Position numbers and translations under genes: made by a program. DNA of 64,000 bases from contig NC_058501.1 of NCBI RefSeq assembly GCF_020382885.2, positions 11,160,001 through 11,224,000 on the forward strand, written 5' to 3'. Source of the stretch: Scatophagus argus. Its lineage: Eukaryota; Chordata; Actinopteri; Scatophagidae. Shown here in pieces: positions 43,901 to 55,882 of the stretch (position 1 is its first letter; each line of letters opens with the position of its first letter). The notes beneath the pieces are model-generated. The model was not told where the DNA came from. It was given only the letters and a program-made list of their open reading frames with translations, and made no database searches.

Positions 43901-46664
43901 AGGCCAAGCTGAGGAGGAGTTCAGGGAAATATATTTCTTCTTTAAGACAATTACAGGGTCATTAGGTTCCCATAGAATCTCACAGCTCTGTGTTTTAATC
44001 ACTTTTGTTGCTTGCTGTTGATGACTGAAAATGACACATTTATAGACTTGATGGTTATAAAGTTCATCTATCTTTTTCTCATTTGGAGATACAAATGCTA
44101 ATAAAATGGATAAGGCCTCTGTGTACACTGTAATGTAACTTAGTTAACTGGATGAAATAGACAGTGCAAAAACACACATAGAAAAATGAAGATAGGGATA
44201 AAATTGGAAGACTTTTCCGTGTTATACCTTTATCCCCGACAGACCCCATCTTTCCTGTGTGGCCCACCTCTCCATTCAGGCCTGTCTCTCCTGGCACTCC
44301 TGAGGAAGAAGAGAAGGAAAAACAGGAGATGAGTGCAGGAGAAAGATATCAAGAGGATTGGACCTATTTTGTATACATAAATCTCTTCATCTTAGTTTGA
44401 AATGATGAGTTTCCAATCCATCATCATGGGCATAATTTACACAACAGGCAACATTTTCCAGAAAGTACATATGGTAGATATCAGTGTTTTAAAAGTTCTC
44501 TAATTGTCAGGCATATATTCTTTCAGGTTTGTCAGATTTTTACATTTATGCTACAATTGTGCTTTTCATCATTTTTCTTTTGCTTACCGATTATTTTGCT
44601 GTTTTCAAGCTTAATCAATATAATTGCATGCTCCAATCTCATTTTCTGGGGATAATCTCTGTAAGCCCTGAGGGTTTTTCCAACAATCACTGCATAGTTT
44701 GGTTCCTAAACTGATGCTGTTGTTGTCGTTATTAGTATGCCAGTATATAAATTAGAGGAAAAAATGTTTGGCCACTAACTACTTTGTGTTGAGAGGTGGT
44801 TTGTAGAGTGAAAATACTCTGCGCAGGATACGTTTTAAGTGCATTGTGATAAACAGAGCGAATTATTATTTATTGATGTAATTTTATTATTTCTTTGTAG
44901 TATCACAGATCATGAGTGGAGGTGAGTTGTTTGATTTGTACACATCAGTAATGATGATGTGTTTTTGTAATGACTGTAACAGATTGTCTGTGTTATGAAC
45001 ACTGCTTTCAGTTGCTGAAGAGAAGGTGCAGGGTTTTGGATGTAAAATTGAAAATGTATGAGAACAGAAAACAATCTGCGAAAGATTGTGTCTGTAGATT
45101 TGTGTCTGTAGATTTGTGTGTGTGTGTGTGTGTGTGTGTGTGGGAACACTACAGAGCACACTGAGGCTTTCTGCCAGCACTTGAACGAGTATTTCCTCAG
45201 GAAGCTATTCAACTTGAAATTGATGGCGTTTGAAATGTTAAGTGACGCACTGAAGAGGCCTATTGCTATTAGAGGGATTTGCCACACAAATGCACACATA
45301 CATACACAGCCAGCAATTCATAGGCTACTATTTCCCATTTCCCACTTTCTCATGTTGATTTTATACGTGATGATTTGTGAGAAATGCTGGCGAAAGGTGT
45401 GAGGTCTTATGGATTGTGTGAGGGCTGGTAGACTGTGTAAAGCCTGTGACCTATGGGAAATGGCATTGTTTTGCTATAATATTCCTGCACTTTTTATGTA
45501 ATTTTCAGTGTGAGTTTCTGAAAAACAGCATCACAAAGTAAATATTTTGACAATACTGCTGATAGAGCTGATTGTGAACAGTGATTAGTTGTTTTATTCT
45601 ATATGAAGAAATTTAATCTTTTGGTCTCTTGTTATTCCATCTCTATAAAAGTTGATTAATGTTGTTTTCGCACAGCTTATGCTTGCCAGTTAAACGGTCT
45701 ATCTAAACGTCCAGATAACAGTCCTTCCTATCACTGAAGTGGTTCTTTATAATGGCCAACCCCTCCAACTGGTTTAACGTCTGGATTCTCCAGCTGCTGT
45801 AGGATAAAGGAGGTGGAGGCCACATTCTTCATTGTAATCATGGAGCCAAACAACTCAAGCTATTTCAAAAACACTCACACTGGCTTCAGTGGACTGAATA
45901 TTTTCAAGGCTTAATGTAACAAAAATGCAAGAGATTAAAATGCTAAGCAGACTGTAGATCAGATCATTAATTACTCACTGTTTGCTCAGACATAATAAGC
46001 AAGTATGAATGCTGGTGTTTATGCTTTTTTTTCAGAGCTTAGCAGACAGAGGAAAGAGAACTGGTTCACGTGAAATAAAGCCACTTTGTCAAGTTTCTCA
46101 TTTGTTGTACATGCAGTTCACTCCAACCGGTTCTTCACAAGGTCTAAGAACATTGCATAACTCCTAAATGTACTGTCTGTAGCACTGAAATTTTCCTAGT
46201 AAAAATGAGCAATTGACAAATATTGTAAGCCAGCACGAGTTTTTGTTGACGTCAATAAGCAATAAATTTTTTTTGTTGCCCATCTGAGCATTCATGATCA
46301 CGTATTTCCTTTTAATGCTCCAAAATTAAGCAAACTGTTTCCTGTAAAATGGCTTAAATTAAAACAGGGAACACATGCGTCATCTGTTGAGCTGTTGACT
46401 TACTTTCAAAGTCATAGTAGGAACTTACGTTCATACAGTAAGCGTACACACAGAAAAACCATAATGATTGGGTTTGCTATACTGCAGGAAAATATCCACA
46501 GAGTTGAAAAGTTGAAAAAGGTTTCACACACATATACTTTCTTTCTTCCTTCCTTGCACTTTTTTTGGGAAACAAAATTCCTTGTATTTGTCTGTCATAC
46601 AGTTTGATGCAGGAAATGTGTGCTTGCTGTGTGTGCTCACACGTGTGTGTGTGCGTGCATGTGT

Positions 46665-46702
<38 letters not shown>

Positions 46703-49700
46703 TGACCTGTGTGAAATGTTATTGAATAAAACAAACATTTGTGGATAGGAGGATCGCAGCCAGGAACCAGTGCTTTCACTCGGTATGTGTGCGTGTATAT
46801 AAAATTATGTACTGGGTGTACATACACATCATGTGCATTGTGTATATGTGCTTGCATGCCTGGCGTGCAGTACATTGTATGCATGTCTCAGTGTGTATTT
46901 GTGTATGTGTGCGTGCAGACATATGTGTGTACGATACAGCCTGTTGGTTGGCCGGGTCAACCAGCCCAGTTGGAACACATATGGCGAAGCTGGACGCCAC
47001 CGCTTTCCTCAACAGTAATTAACACGTCTGCTTCCTGTATAGAAACACAGCAGTGCAGGGCTTTCTGTATGTCTGTCTGTCTGTCCATCTGCGTGTCAGA
47101 GTGCAAAGCAGACCTCAGAATCCACCGCACAGCAAAGAAAAGCAAGCTGTCCAGAGGAGCGAAAAGACGAAAGCTGCTGCCAGGATGTGTGTGAGCGCAC
47201 AGTGCACAAAGCATTAGACATGGTTTTTAGTCCAGGTTACAGCAGTGTAATGTAATGTAAATGTGATGGGATTTTTGAGTTGCAGACAGATGAAGTCAGA
47301 CTACAGTTTTTTTTTTGGTTTTTTTTATATCACTTGAGTATTTTTTTTCACACGGCGATTTGTTGTTATATGATATATGGGTAAAATAGGCCTTATACAG
47401 TAGTTGATCTAGTTTTTTGATACTGTTCTGTCTTGTTTCAAGATATAAGTTTATGTCATATGAAATTCTTGAACTATAAAGGGAAGTAGTTATCTCCTTC
47501 CAGTGGCAAATCTTTATCATAATAAAAATAGAAAATAGTGCTTGAGAGCAGAAAAAGACACCAGGCAACTTGTTAGGTGCCACTGTAGACGCACTGTGGT
47601 CGGCTACAGTTGCCTCATTGTGTGTATATTAATCAGCTGAACCTTGCAAAGTTCAGTACAGCTGCAAACACCAAGCAATGGGCAGCCACCCTCGACTGGC
47701 CTGTGTCACTGTGCAACGACCACATATTTTCAGCTCCACGTTTCCTCTGTTTGAAGAATTTTAAAGTCATGTCTGATTCTATACTGTGACTCACAAAGTC
47801 ATCCAGCTCTGGTGTGATGTGGATGTGTGACGAATCACTGTGATTATGCTGTTATTTGTCCACTGCATTATCTTCAACCGCAGTTTGATAATGGGCCAAG
47901 CACCATCATTTTTACAGATCAAAGTCTGTTTACAGTTGTTTTGGATAGTTACACGGAAAAGTCTGGCTCCAGAAAGACTCACATGTCACTTGGGTTTGGT
48001 TGGAGCTAAAATCAGCAGAGAGAATTGTCTTGTATTGCTTATAATACGTGAATGGATGCTCGATACCTGGGAGTCCTGGTGGTCCATTCTTCCCCAGTTT
48101 TCCTTGTTCTCCTTCCTCTCCAATCTCACCTTGGTCCCCTGGATTACAATAGAAAGGCAGTAAATGAGGATTGAGTAAATGTGAATGAGGATTGGATTTG
48201 CATAAGGAGAACATGTTTCCCATCTTGACTGATGCAGAATTCTGTCAGAGGGATGCTAAAATACCTGAATACATGCAATAAGGGTATACAGTTGACTCAC
48301 TTTCCCGGTGTGGCAGGTACTAAATCTGCATTTTCCCACTCACTGCTGGTATGGATAGAAACCTTTACAGGATGATGATACTTTATCTAAACCACCAGTT
48401 GGCCAAGAACTACAACAGCACAGTACACGAGTTAGTGAATTTTCAAGATTCAGTTCAGGTCCAATTTGAATCAAATTTGAATGTTAATTAGCAGTTTTTT
48501 GACTCTTCATGTTCCATTTTCGCTATACCCAAGTCAGTCTCATTTTCAAGAGCACTATAGCTCCTTTTAAGTATTAGTGACACGAGACAAAGCAAAGCAA
48601 ACTTTATTGATCTGGCGCATTGCACAGAGGAAGTTTGAGGTGGTTGAAACAATCATTTCAGGAAGCACAACATTTCACAAAACACATTTTAGATTTTTTA
48701 AATCGAAAGGACAGAAGCACAGATGTAAATCATTCAATCAAGAACGTTCACGTGATGTAATACTCAATGTGCTTTTATCGTTGACATGACATCCAGTGGA
48801 ACCCTGAAAGCATGCTTAAAAGAATGAGTGCCACATCAACAAGGGACCTCAGAGGGGCCATCTTATCAGAGCTACTCAGATCATCCATGTCACGACATGA
48901 GAGTGTTTTGTGAAATGTTGTCATCTTTTAACCTTCAGGGCCACTGTATAAACAAACAAACAAACCAAAAACTTTAAAAAACAGATACAGCAGTTTTTTA
49001 GCATGAAAATTGCAACAGAGAGTGCAATTTCAATTGGCAGGCAGTAATGGACATCAACAGTCAGTTTTTTTTTTAAGTATTTACAGTTCAGGCAACCCTG
49101 AGATCTTAATAATAATATAAAAATAGCTGCATGTAGCTTCGCCATGTGTTGTTTTGACGAAATTATCCTGTTTCAGACAACTGAAGAGGCCCTAAGGACT
49201 CACATGGCAGTAGAGAGTCAGACATGTATTTTGGCCCTTAACCATTTAGTGATTTTAGTCTTTGTGAGAGCTCTAGCAGCAGCATTCAGAATGAGCTGAA
49301 GCTGCCTTAGTGGGTTCTTGGAAAGACCTCAAAAAAGGTCATTACAGTAGTCTAACCTACTTGTGATGAAGGCATAAAACAAGGTTTTTAAATCATATTT
49401 AGACATGTATCCTTGAAGTCTTGTTCCATTTTTAAAATGATAATAGGCTGACTCAGTTATTCACTTGATATGGCTAGTAAAATTGAGATTTGAATCAATA
49501 ACTATGACCTGATTTACGACTGAATTTTTTTTTTTTTTTTTTTTTTTTACTTTTGACTCCATTTTAGCCTCGACACAACATAGTTTTCAGAGTTGAAAGC
49601 ACAAATGAGGTGTTGGAGAAATTTCTCTGGTGTTTCTCCGGTGGGTCCACTGTTCAAAGAGCTCTTGGCAAGAAATCTTGAGAGGCTTTCAGAGTGTAAT

Positions 49701-51261
49701 TTTGCCCAGTTGTTGATGCCAACAGTACTTTATATCTTTTTAAGTGCCGGGCTTTGAAATGAAGGATTGTAACAAACCCCTCTATTAGCCTGGAGGAGTA
49801 CTTGGGAAAACTGATTATTCCTTTCTGCAGACTGTGTAGAGGTTTTCAAGTAACCTAAAATCACTGCAATTTCAAGCATTTCTGCCTGCATGACATTATT
49901 TCCTTTTCTGGATTACTGAAATGAAACCATGTACAGTAAAATTATTAACATGCCTCAATCTGTGTGATTAAGGTGTCAAATCAAGGAGAGACTTCCCATG
50001 CCAAATAAAATTCTCAGGGTGATTTATTATGCTAGTAAGAAAAGGGAACACATGACAGAAGTGAGCAAAAGTGAATTCAACACGAGTATCATCTGACAAG
50101 TGTTTTTGTTATACCTCAAAAAAAAATCCAAAAGCCAACACATCTATTTTCGAACTACCAGGAAATGCAATAAAATAGTGTTTGTTCAATAACTAAGAGC
50201 AGTTGTGTGGAAATTTTTTCAGGGTATAAAAAATGCACATCTGACACCCACTCAAAAACGCAGACATGAGAATACACACACTCACAGACCGACTCCGGTC
50301 AGTCGTATCTGGGATGCGTCTTGTACAAATAATCAGTTCGGTTTAGAGGCAGCTGTCTAAATACACATTATCACAATGGGACTTTCTCACTACAGAAAAT
50401 TCAGTGGAAAGCTGACAAAACATCTCCTCACTTCCTATTGTGTGTATGTGTGAAGTTAGTGTTGCCTCTTTGCCCATGCTTCCACTTCTTGACCTTACAG
50501 TTCAGGAACTAAAAGAAGATGTCAACGAGACTGAGGCTAACTTACATTTGTTCATCCTAAAGAACTTTAAAATCAAGATAAATGACAACGAGAGAGGTGA
50601 TGATAATGATAATATTTTTTCCTCTTTTTTTTGATTTCTCTGATTGACAGACCGTCAATCCCAGCTTCAGCAAGTAAAATCTTTCTAACTTTCGCTTCAG
50701 CCAGAGTTAAAAGCCTTGTTTTTCAGTAATGTGAACGGAGCTGAAAAAATGGTGTTTGGCTTAATTTTATTAGGTCTGTCTGTCTGAATCAGCAGGGGAA
50801 CAAGCTACTGGATGTTGTAAAATGGAAAACACACATGGGGAGGCATTCCCTCCAAAAGACTATGGGGGAGCAGACTGCAAGCTAATAAACCCCAGGACAT
50901 TACATGCTTGGTACCTTTATCATCAGCGCTGTAAACACCAAAGCATATTAAGGGTGTTTCCGCAGAATTTTCCACTTTTACATTTTCTTGGGCGTACATA
51001 CGGGTACTAACATTGTGAGGACATTTTGTTAACACAGTTGAGTTACTGAATTACACAGATTTGCACAATATTTGACAAACCTTTTCATTGCGGTACTGGT
51101 ATCACAGCAACACACACACACACAGACACAGGCTCACAGCACATCCTGGAACAGTTGTTACCTTTAGCTCCAGGTAGGAGGGTATTGGTGCAGACTTCAG
51201 TAGAGGTAGAAATGTAGCTGAACATGGCTGCAAACACACAAATCACCAACAGTTGCATCAT
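40646..51261 (-). CDS. colec10: colec10, collectin-10 (collectin liver 1), seven exons, complete
   Basis: COLEC10 (CL-L1) is a secreted collectin that pairs with COLEC11 to bind sugars and trigger the lectin complement pathway through MASPs. It also acts in craniofacial development. Exons: 51261-51162, 48138-48067, 44299-44228, 42444-42391, 41813-41718, 41233-41022 and 40915-40646, giving 291 aa. Layout: signal peptide (MMQLLVICVFAAMFSYIS), a Cys-containing N-terminal segment (EVCTNTLL), 24 unbroken Gly-X-Y triplets over four exons, CDCGRYRKVVGQLDVNVGKL neck, then the CRD. The GTTCDCGRYRK junction, GGILAMPK, ADYV and the four CRD cysteines match human COLEC10 as I recall it, and the triplet count is the same. 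Oddities: the CRD has no EPN/EPS and no WND motif, and the C-terminus carries a Gly/Arg-rich tail. The start is the first of two adjacent ATGs. The open frame before them has no ATG. Confidence 0.93.
41022..41233 (-). CDS. colec10: colec10 exon 6: first half of the CRD
   Basis: 212 nt. From VILGLKETEERYYLLVKEPK through FREASMNCKLRGGILAMPK to RVYIGVQAQSKDT. Conserved Cys in MNC, hydrophobic core GGILAMP and the IGV strand are intact. Donor gtaagt. Confidence 0.95.
41718..41813 (-). CDS. colec10: colec10 exon 5: neck
   Basis: 96 nt. Last collagen Gly, then TTCDCGRYRKVVGQLDVNVG and KLSNAIKFVKN, the Cys pair and trimerising helix of the collectin neck. Confidence 0.93.
42391..42444 (-). CDS. colec10: colec10 exon 4: collagen repeats
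   Basis: 54 nt = six Gly-X-Y triplets (GDKGDRGLEGSSGLKGKP). Acceptor ctgtag, donor gtgagt. GDKGDR and the GLKGKP end include the kind of Lys-containing triplet used for MASP contact in collectins. Confidence 0.93.
42445..44227 (-). other. colec10: colec10 intron 3
   Basis: About 1.8 kb, AT-rich. It includes a CTCF-like 12-mer (42558-42569) and a weak tRNA/SINE-like stretch near 43440-43560. No coding sequence. Confidence 0.8.
44228..44299 (-). CDS. colec10: colec10 exon 3: collagen repeats
   Basis: 72 nt = eight Gly-X-Y triplets (GVPGETGLNGEVGHTGKMG, then SVGDK). Acceptor ttcctcag, donor gtataa. Includes a Lys that could be hydroxylated in GKM. Confidence 0.93.
45115..45142. repeat. (GT)n microsatellite
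   Basis: About 14 GT units in colec10 intron 2. Confidence 0.96.
46640..46702. repeat. Imperfect then pure (GT)n microsatellite
   Basis: About 60 bases of GT with interruptions (gtgcgtgcat, gtat) ending in a pure run of about 16 units. Lies in colec10 intron 2 and generates long chance frames. Confidence 0.96.
48067..48138 (-). CDS. colec10: colec10 exon 2: collagen repeats
   Basis: 72 nt = eight Gly-X-Y triplets (GDQGEIGEEGEQGKLGKNG, then PPGLP). It is acidic at the start and basic later. Phase 1 at both ends. Confidence 0.93.
48577..49700 (-). mobile_element. Decayed LINE (non-LTR retrotransposon) fragment with reverse-transcriptase remnants
   Basis: On the minus strand 49373-49337 encodes AFITSRLDYCND, and 49309-49245 encodes NPLRQLQLILNAAARALTKT, in the order and spacing of the C-terminal part of L2/CR1/Rex-type LINE polyproteins (SRLDYCN…, RQLQ.IQNAAAR.LT). 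Further upstream (49500-49430) VIDSNLNFTSHIK is followed by an in-frame stop. Stops and frame breaks, plus a T24 run (49525-49548), show that it is dead. The end near 48600 (CAAACTTTATTGATCTGGCG on the plus strand) looks like the family's 3' region. It has the same orientation as colec10, in intron 1. Confidence 0.85.
49525..49548. repeat. Poly(T) run of 24
   Basis: Uninterrupted T24 inside the LINE remnant. It could be the poly(A) tail of an insertion on the minus strand or replication slippage. Confidence 0.97.
51162..51261 (-). CDS. colec10: colec10 exon 1: signal peptide and N-terminal segment
   Basis: 33 codons plus one base. Hydrophobic leader, then STSTEVCTNTLLPGAK and the first Gly of the collagen region. 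The Cys aligns with the one used for oligomer disulphides in collectins. Donor gtaac. Confidence 0.88.
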
Positions 51262-51472
51262 CTCCCGGTCATCACTGACTACTGAAGAAGATCCTGATGT
51301 TTTTGTAGATATGGAGATTGTTATTAGCGCCAAAGTACTGACTGTGTATTGTATCTCATGTGCCAGTATGAACCTGACTGGAAGACCAGAAGATCAGTGC
51401 AGCACTAACGAGCAAACATGGTGCAAAGAGGGTCAGAAGCTGTGCTGTTTATACAACACGCACGCACGCATG

Positions 51473-51503
<31 letters not shown>

Positions 51504-54500
51504 ACACACACACCACACTCCAGTGTTTATAGAGTCTTATCACTTTCTTGTCATAATGTCAAACAACACTTACCAGAGTACTGCATTCCTGCAGGCCCCC
51601 TTAGAATTCGACACTGTGTTTACTTAATTAATAACTATCAATTTATTAATTACAGTTCAAAACATAACCTAGATAGATACAATATACAGAGATCAATAGA
51701 AAAAATACCAGTAGTGGACAAAAACAATACAAAGTATTTATCTGTTTGATATTAAACGGTACTTTGACTTTTGGGTATTGAGTTTGAGGGTGTCAAAATA
51801 TACACACCATTAGGAACCCTCAAATTTCCCCACAGTGTAATGAGAAATGTATCCACAGCATGTTCACATTGTAAAATTGCACAATTCAATGTTTTGCAGA
51901 TGATAAATGATTAAATTTATGCAACAGTGGAGCCAAATGATGATGATTCAAACATGTTCATAATCTCTGGAAACTCCTGATGAATCACCTGAAAAATCAT
52001 GTAAACATTTAGGCTGCATAGAAAGAGTGTAATACTAAATGTGCCTGAGTCAGAAGCTACTGACATGTTTTCTTATCAACAACAACGGGGTAGCACCTCT
52101 TGGCCTGTACATTTTTTTCCTCTCTCCTTCTCCTCCTCCTCCTTCTTTTCTTGCTGTATACTCTGTCTTCCACCCCTCAGACCACAAACCATTTAGTGGG
52201 AAAGAAACACACAGAAACAACAAACAAACACAAAGAAGTATAATATACATACATAGACGTGCCTACGAACATGAGACACAAAAAGTGTCCATACACAAAA
52301 ACAAAAATGCATGCACACACGCAGATTCTGGTATTATTACAGCCTCTGGTTTGTCATTATGTGGTGAAAACATACAGGGATTAGAGGTTTTAGACACCTT
52401 AGAGGGACAGATAGGCAAAACAAGCAAGACATGGCGACAAGAAATGAGGGATAATTTAAAAATTGGACACAGAAAGACAAGAGACGGAACAAGGAACAAG
52501 GAGAGATAGCTGGTAAGGAAGGGAGTGTGGTCAGAGCAGCATTTCTTGGCACAAACAGGGATTTCCTTATTCAAGAGTTATGTTTCCTGGGATGTCCTAA
52601 GCACTTCATCAGTAAGACAAGTCATCAGGGGCGTTAATGTGCTCACTTCTTCGAAGCCCAGAGAGGGGCTGGTGTATCGAAAGAAAGAAAGAAAAAACAG
52701 GGAGATTCAACCAGACATCGACTATTATTCACGGAGACAGAGTTGGCTAGTTGTCACTTTGACAAGCAGCCATTTTAAGGAGAGGATGGACATGGTTTGT
52801 TGCATTTATTGTGATTGTTACTTTGTATTGACAGACAACAAATACACCCAGAATTGACAACTTATTTCAACTGTTGCAAACACTGTGGCTTTTCAAAGGA
52901 AATAACACAGGCCCGTTACACAGCTGGACCAGTCATCAGATCCTTAATTGGTTCTTGTTGCTGCATTTTTGTTGTAACTAAAAAAAAAAAAAAATGTAAC
53001 TATGGCTGTAAGCTAAAAACACAGGAGTATCGCTTTGCTTTCTGATTTTAAGTTCAAGGTCAGATTAATCTTAGTGGATAATGCAAAATCATATGTTTTG
53101 GGAGCATTTGTGCAGAAACTGGAAAATGATTCTGAAGAGGGGGGTGTCTGGATGTCCTTCCTTAGCCTCCTGTCACTGCAGCTCTTCCTTGGACAAGCAG
53201 AAAAAACATGGATGGACGTGAACAGGGCGTTGCTGTAAAAGAGCATGTATGCTCAGCCAATGTACCCTTTATACTGTACATCATGGTTAAATAAATAAAA
53301 TAAACAGATTATAGAAAGACTTCACATGTACCATACAGACAGTGTGTGTGTGTGTGAGTATGCCATCGGTTATTAATGATCCTTTCAATTTGTGTGGACT
53401 CTTTCTGTAACACTGTTTCAGTCGAGGTCTGGGAAAGTGCAGCATTCCTGTGTTCTATTCACATCACACATAGTACATAGGAACAGCCATGCTATCCAGA
53501 AGGCTAATTGTTAACATGTGGTTTAAATTGTGTTCTCTAATTAAGAAAGTGATTCACACTCCTGGATTGAGGGTTGACTCCAAAGTGGTAACCGCACCAA
53601 AAAAAATGGCCGTGTTTGGTTTCCCTGTTGGTTAAAAAGTCCATTTACAACACTGGAGGTAGCATCTGTATTTTAGAACAGCAGAACCAGCTTAAACCGC
53701 CCACATGAGTGTCAGTGACAAATCTGTCAACAACAATTTACATACATAAAATGTTTACCTAACCTCTACTCTGAGTCAATGTCATAACTGGCACAGTATC
53801 TACTGTGGAAGTGTCTGCAATGCCTGTGTGTCCTTGGTATTTGCTGTGGATTCAAGCACAGACAAAATCCTCTCACTGGAAAACAGCAGGACACGGAACC
53901 AACAACAGTGACAGCCAAAATCACACGCTAACTGATGTGTCTCGTTGCGTTTATGAATTCACTTTTCTGAGGAAGTGAGTCAGATGATTTTGACCACCAC
54001 TGAATGATCATCACCAGGAATCAATTAAAGTCGTGTTTCGGATTGCTTCAGTGCTCAGTCTTCTGCGTGCCCTAACGACTTCCCAAGCAGTCAGCCATGA
54101 ACACTGGTGGTCTTGGTAATCAGTAGTGCTCTCTCTAAAGAAACCTCAAATGAGAGGCTTAATTACAAAATCTCATATTTGACATTATGAAACGCTGACA
54201 AGTAGCAGTTGTTGTTGACAGCAAAATACTGGAATAGTACTGAAAATTGAAGTCAGGCTAAAAACAGTGAAACATCATAGTGATGTCTGTTCAATAGCCA
54301 TCACTATGACCATATCTGGTTCACAGGAAGCTGTAGCATGTAAAAAGGTGTTGCTTATCCTATTATGTAATTCATCCAGAAATCAACAAAGACCCAGTTT
54401 GAATTGTACTGGAAAAACTGGAAATTAAGCTAATATTAGAACGAAACAGCAGGAATCGTAAGAACCGAATCAGCTGTGGTTTCAAAGTACTGACAAATAT

Positions 54501-55369
54501 AATCTCAAATCTATCGACTTAGATTAGACACAAGACCCCACGTCAACAGGCCTTGGGCCATCCTGACACACCAAACTCCTCTACTGGACTAACCGATTGT
54601 GGAAAGACCCTCTCAGTGTGGTTAGAACAACACATTCACTTCCCAGTTTCCATATGAAACATCTCTTTGTCTTTTCCCATGAAACACTCCTCCCACGTGG
54701 ATGATTTCCCCTTTTACTCATTGTGATTTCTTGAAAAAACAAATAAAAGAAACCATAGTCCAACATGAAAGTTTGTAAAATAAGCAAACTCACAGGATAT
54801 TTGTTGCTGCCGACACTTCATGTCTGGCCCAGGCGTGAACCGCATCACTGGGCACAAACGAAGTCCATGCCAAATCCTCCTTTTCTTTAGTCAGGAACTT
54901 CACAGCATATAATACCACAGCATTCAACTTCCCAGTTTATGTACAACTATTCTCAGTAAACTTAATATGACAGACCAGAAGTCGTGCAATTATTTAAGAA
55001 AAACAAAAAAAACTGATGATAAATTTAAAGTACTATGCCACGTTTTATTAAACAGTGTAGTACACATACAAACAAATTCATAACTGTGACAGACACTGTC
55101 AAAAACAGTCCTCGCACTCCTTGGTTGTTGTTGACATAAACAATATGAAGATTACATTCTTTCACAACAAATCTGGGACATTTTAAATGGCATTGGTGGA
55201 AAAGTTTTCACATGTTGAAAATGTAAAACAAAACAACAACAACAACAAAACAATAGTAGCTCATGTGCCATCCATTTATTATTTGTTTATGTTTTGGTTT
55301 CTTTTACTCTGTTCAAAGTCAGGTGTTCAGACAGGCAGATGAAGCCTGTTGTAGCACACAACAGGAAAG
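51262..55369. other. Gene-poor region upstream of colec10
   Basis: About 4 kb. The first few hundred bases should include the colec10 promoter. A short GAAA tract (52680-52693), an A tract (52981-52994) and a GT tract (53342-53357) were seen. Frames such as 52039-52509 overlap a C/T-rich stretch and have no domain. No gene recognised. Confidence 0.6.
51472..51513. repeat. (CA)n microsatellite upstream of colec10
   Basis: About 20 CA units with one TA break, starting about 210 bases upstream of the colec10 start codon, so close to or within its promoter or 5' UTR. Confidence 0.96.
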
Positions 55370-55440
55370 ACAGATAGATACTTTATTCATCCCCTAGGGA
55401 AATTCACAAATTCCAGCAGTGTCCACAGACTTAACATAAA
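55370..55440 (-). repeat. 3' tail of a non-LTR retrotransposon-like element (reverse)
   Basis: Read on the minus strand: AATTTGTGAATTTCCCTAGG, GGATGAATAAAG, TATCTATCTGTC. This is the same layout as the tail at 12942-13005 and typical of teleost LINE 3' ends. How far the element extends towards 55600 is unclear. Confidence 0.5.
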
Positions 55441-55811
55441 AGGGCATGCAATAAATACTAATAAAAGCGGCAGAGGAAAGAGGCCGAGTACAAAAATGAA
55501 GGAGATCTCCAGCATTCTGGGGACAAACTGAAAGCACATGTCCTGAAGAACTGTGCTTGAGCAATGCAGAAACATCTAAACGTTCCTCAAAGACCACCAG
55601 TGAGTCTCACCAGTGAGACCAGTCCAACCTTTAAACTAGTTTTGGTTGAAAACATTCATATGGTGCAAAGCAAAGGTGGTCATGGATATGGGCTTGTGGT
55701 GGAACATTTTACATGTTTTGGCCAATCTTACCCAACTAAAAACATATCTGGGAAGACACTTACCCTGCATTTAGGATTTTCTGAAAAAAAAAAGAAAAAA
55801 AAATCTTCATG

Positions 55812-55882
55812 ATCAGGGTGGGATCACCCTGATGATTCCCTGACAGCTCCATACCACCCACAATGCAAGTGGGTGGTATGGA
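55812..55882. repeat. Two adjacent strong hairpins
   Basis: First: 9-base arms ATCAGGGTG/CACCCTGAT with loop GGAT (55812-55833). Second, 14 bases later: 14-base perfect arms TCCATACCACCCAC and complement with loop AATGCAA (55848-55882). No transposon ends or RNA family recognised. Confidence 0.93.

Larger units (their letters stand above)
44300..48066 (-). other. colec10: colec10 intron 2
   Basis: About 3.8 kb with two GT microsatellites (45115-45142, 46640-46702). The overlapping reading frames around 46477-47214 on both strands are largely translations of GT-rich sequence and are not accepted as genes. Confidence 0.8.
48139..51161 (-). other. colec10: colec10 intron 1
   Basis: About 3 kb. 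The middle is a decayed LINE (about 48577-49700). A CA tract (51110-51124) lies 37 bases past the exon 1 donor. No other gene. Confidence 0.8.

Noticed and set aside
46477..47214. Overlapping frames of 78-151 codons on both strands in colec10 intron 2
   Set aside because: They are built mainly from GT/CA microsatellite translation (CVCVCV, HTHTHT) and lie between two confident collagen exons.
51262..51333. N-terminal extension of colec10 upstream of the ATG pair
   Set aside because: The frame is open but contains no ATG, and the ATG at 51261 begins a normal signal peptide of the expected length.
52039..52509. 156-codon plus-strand frame
   Set aside because: Covers a C/T-rich tract and A-rich repeats; no domain, no family resemblance, opposing frames of similar length exist.
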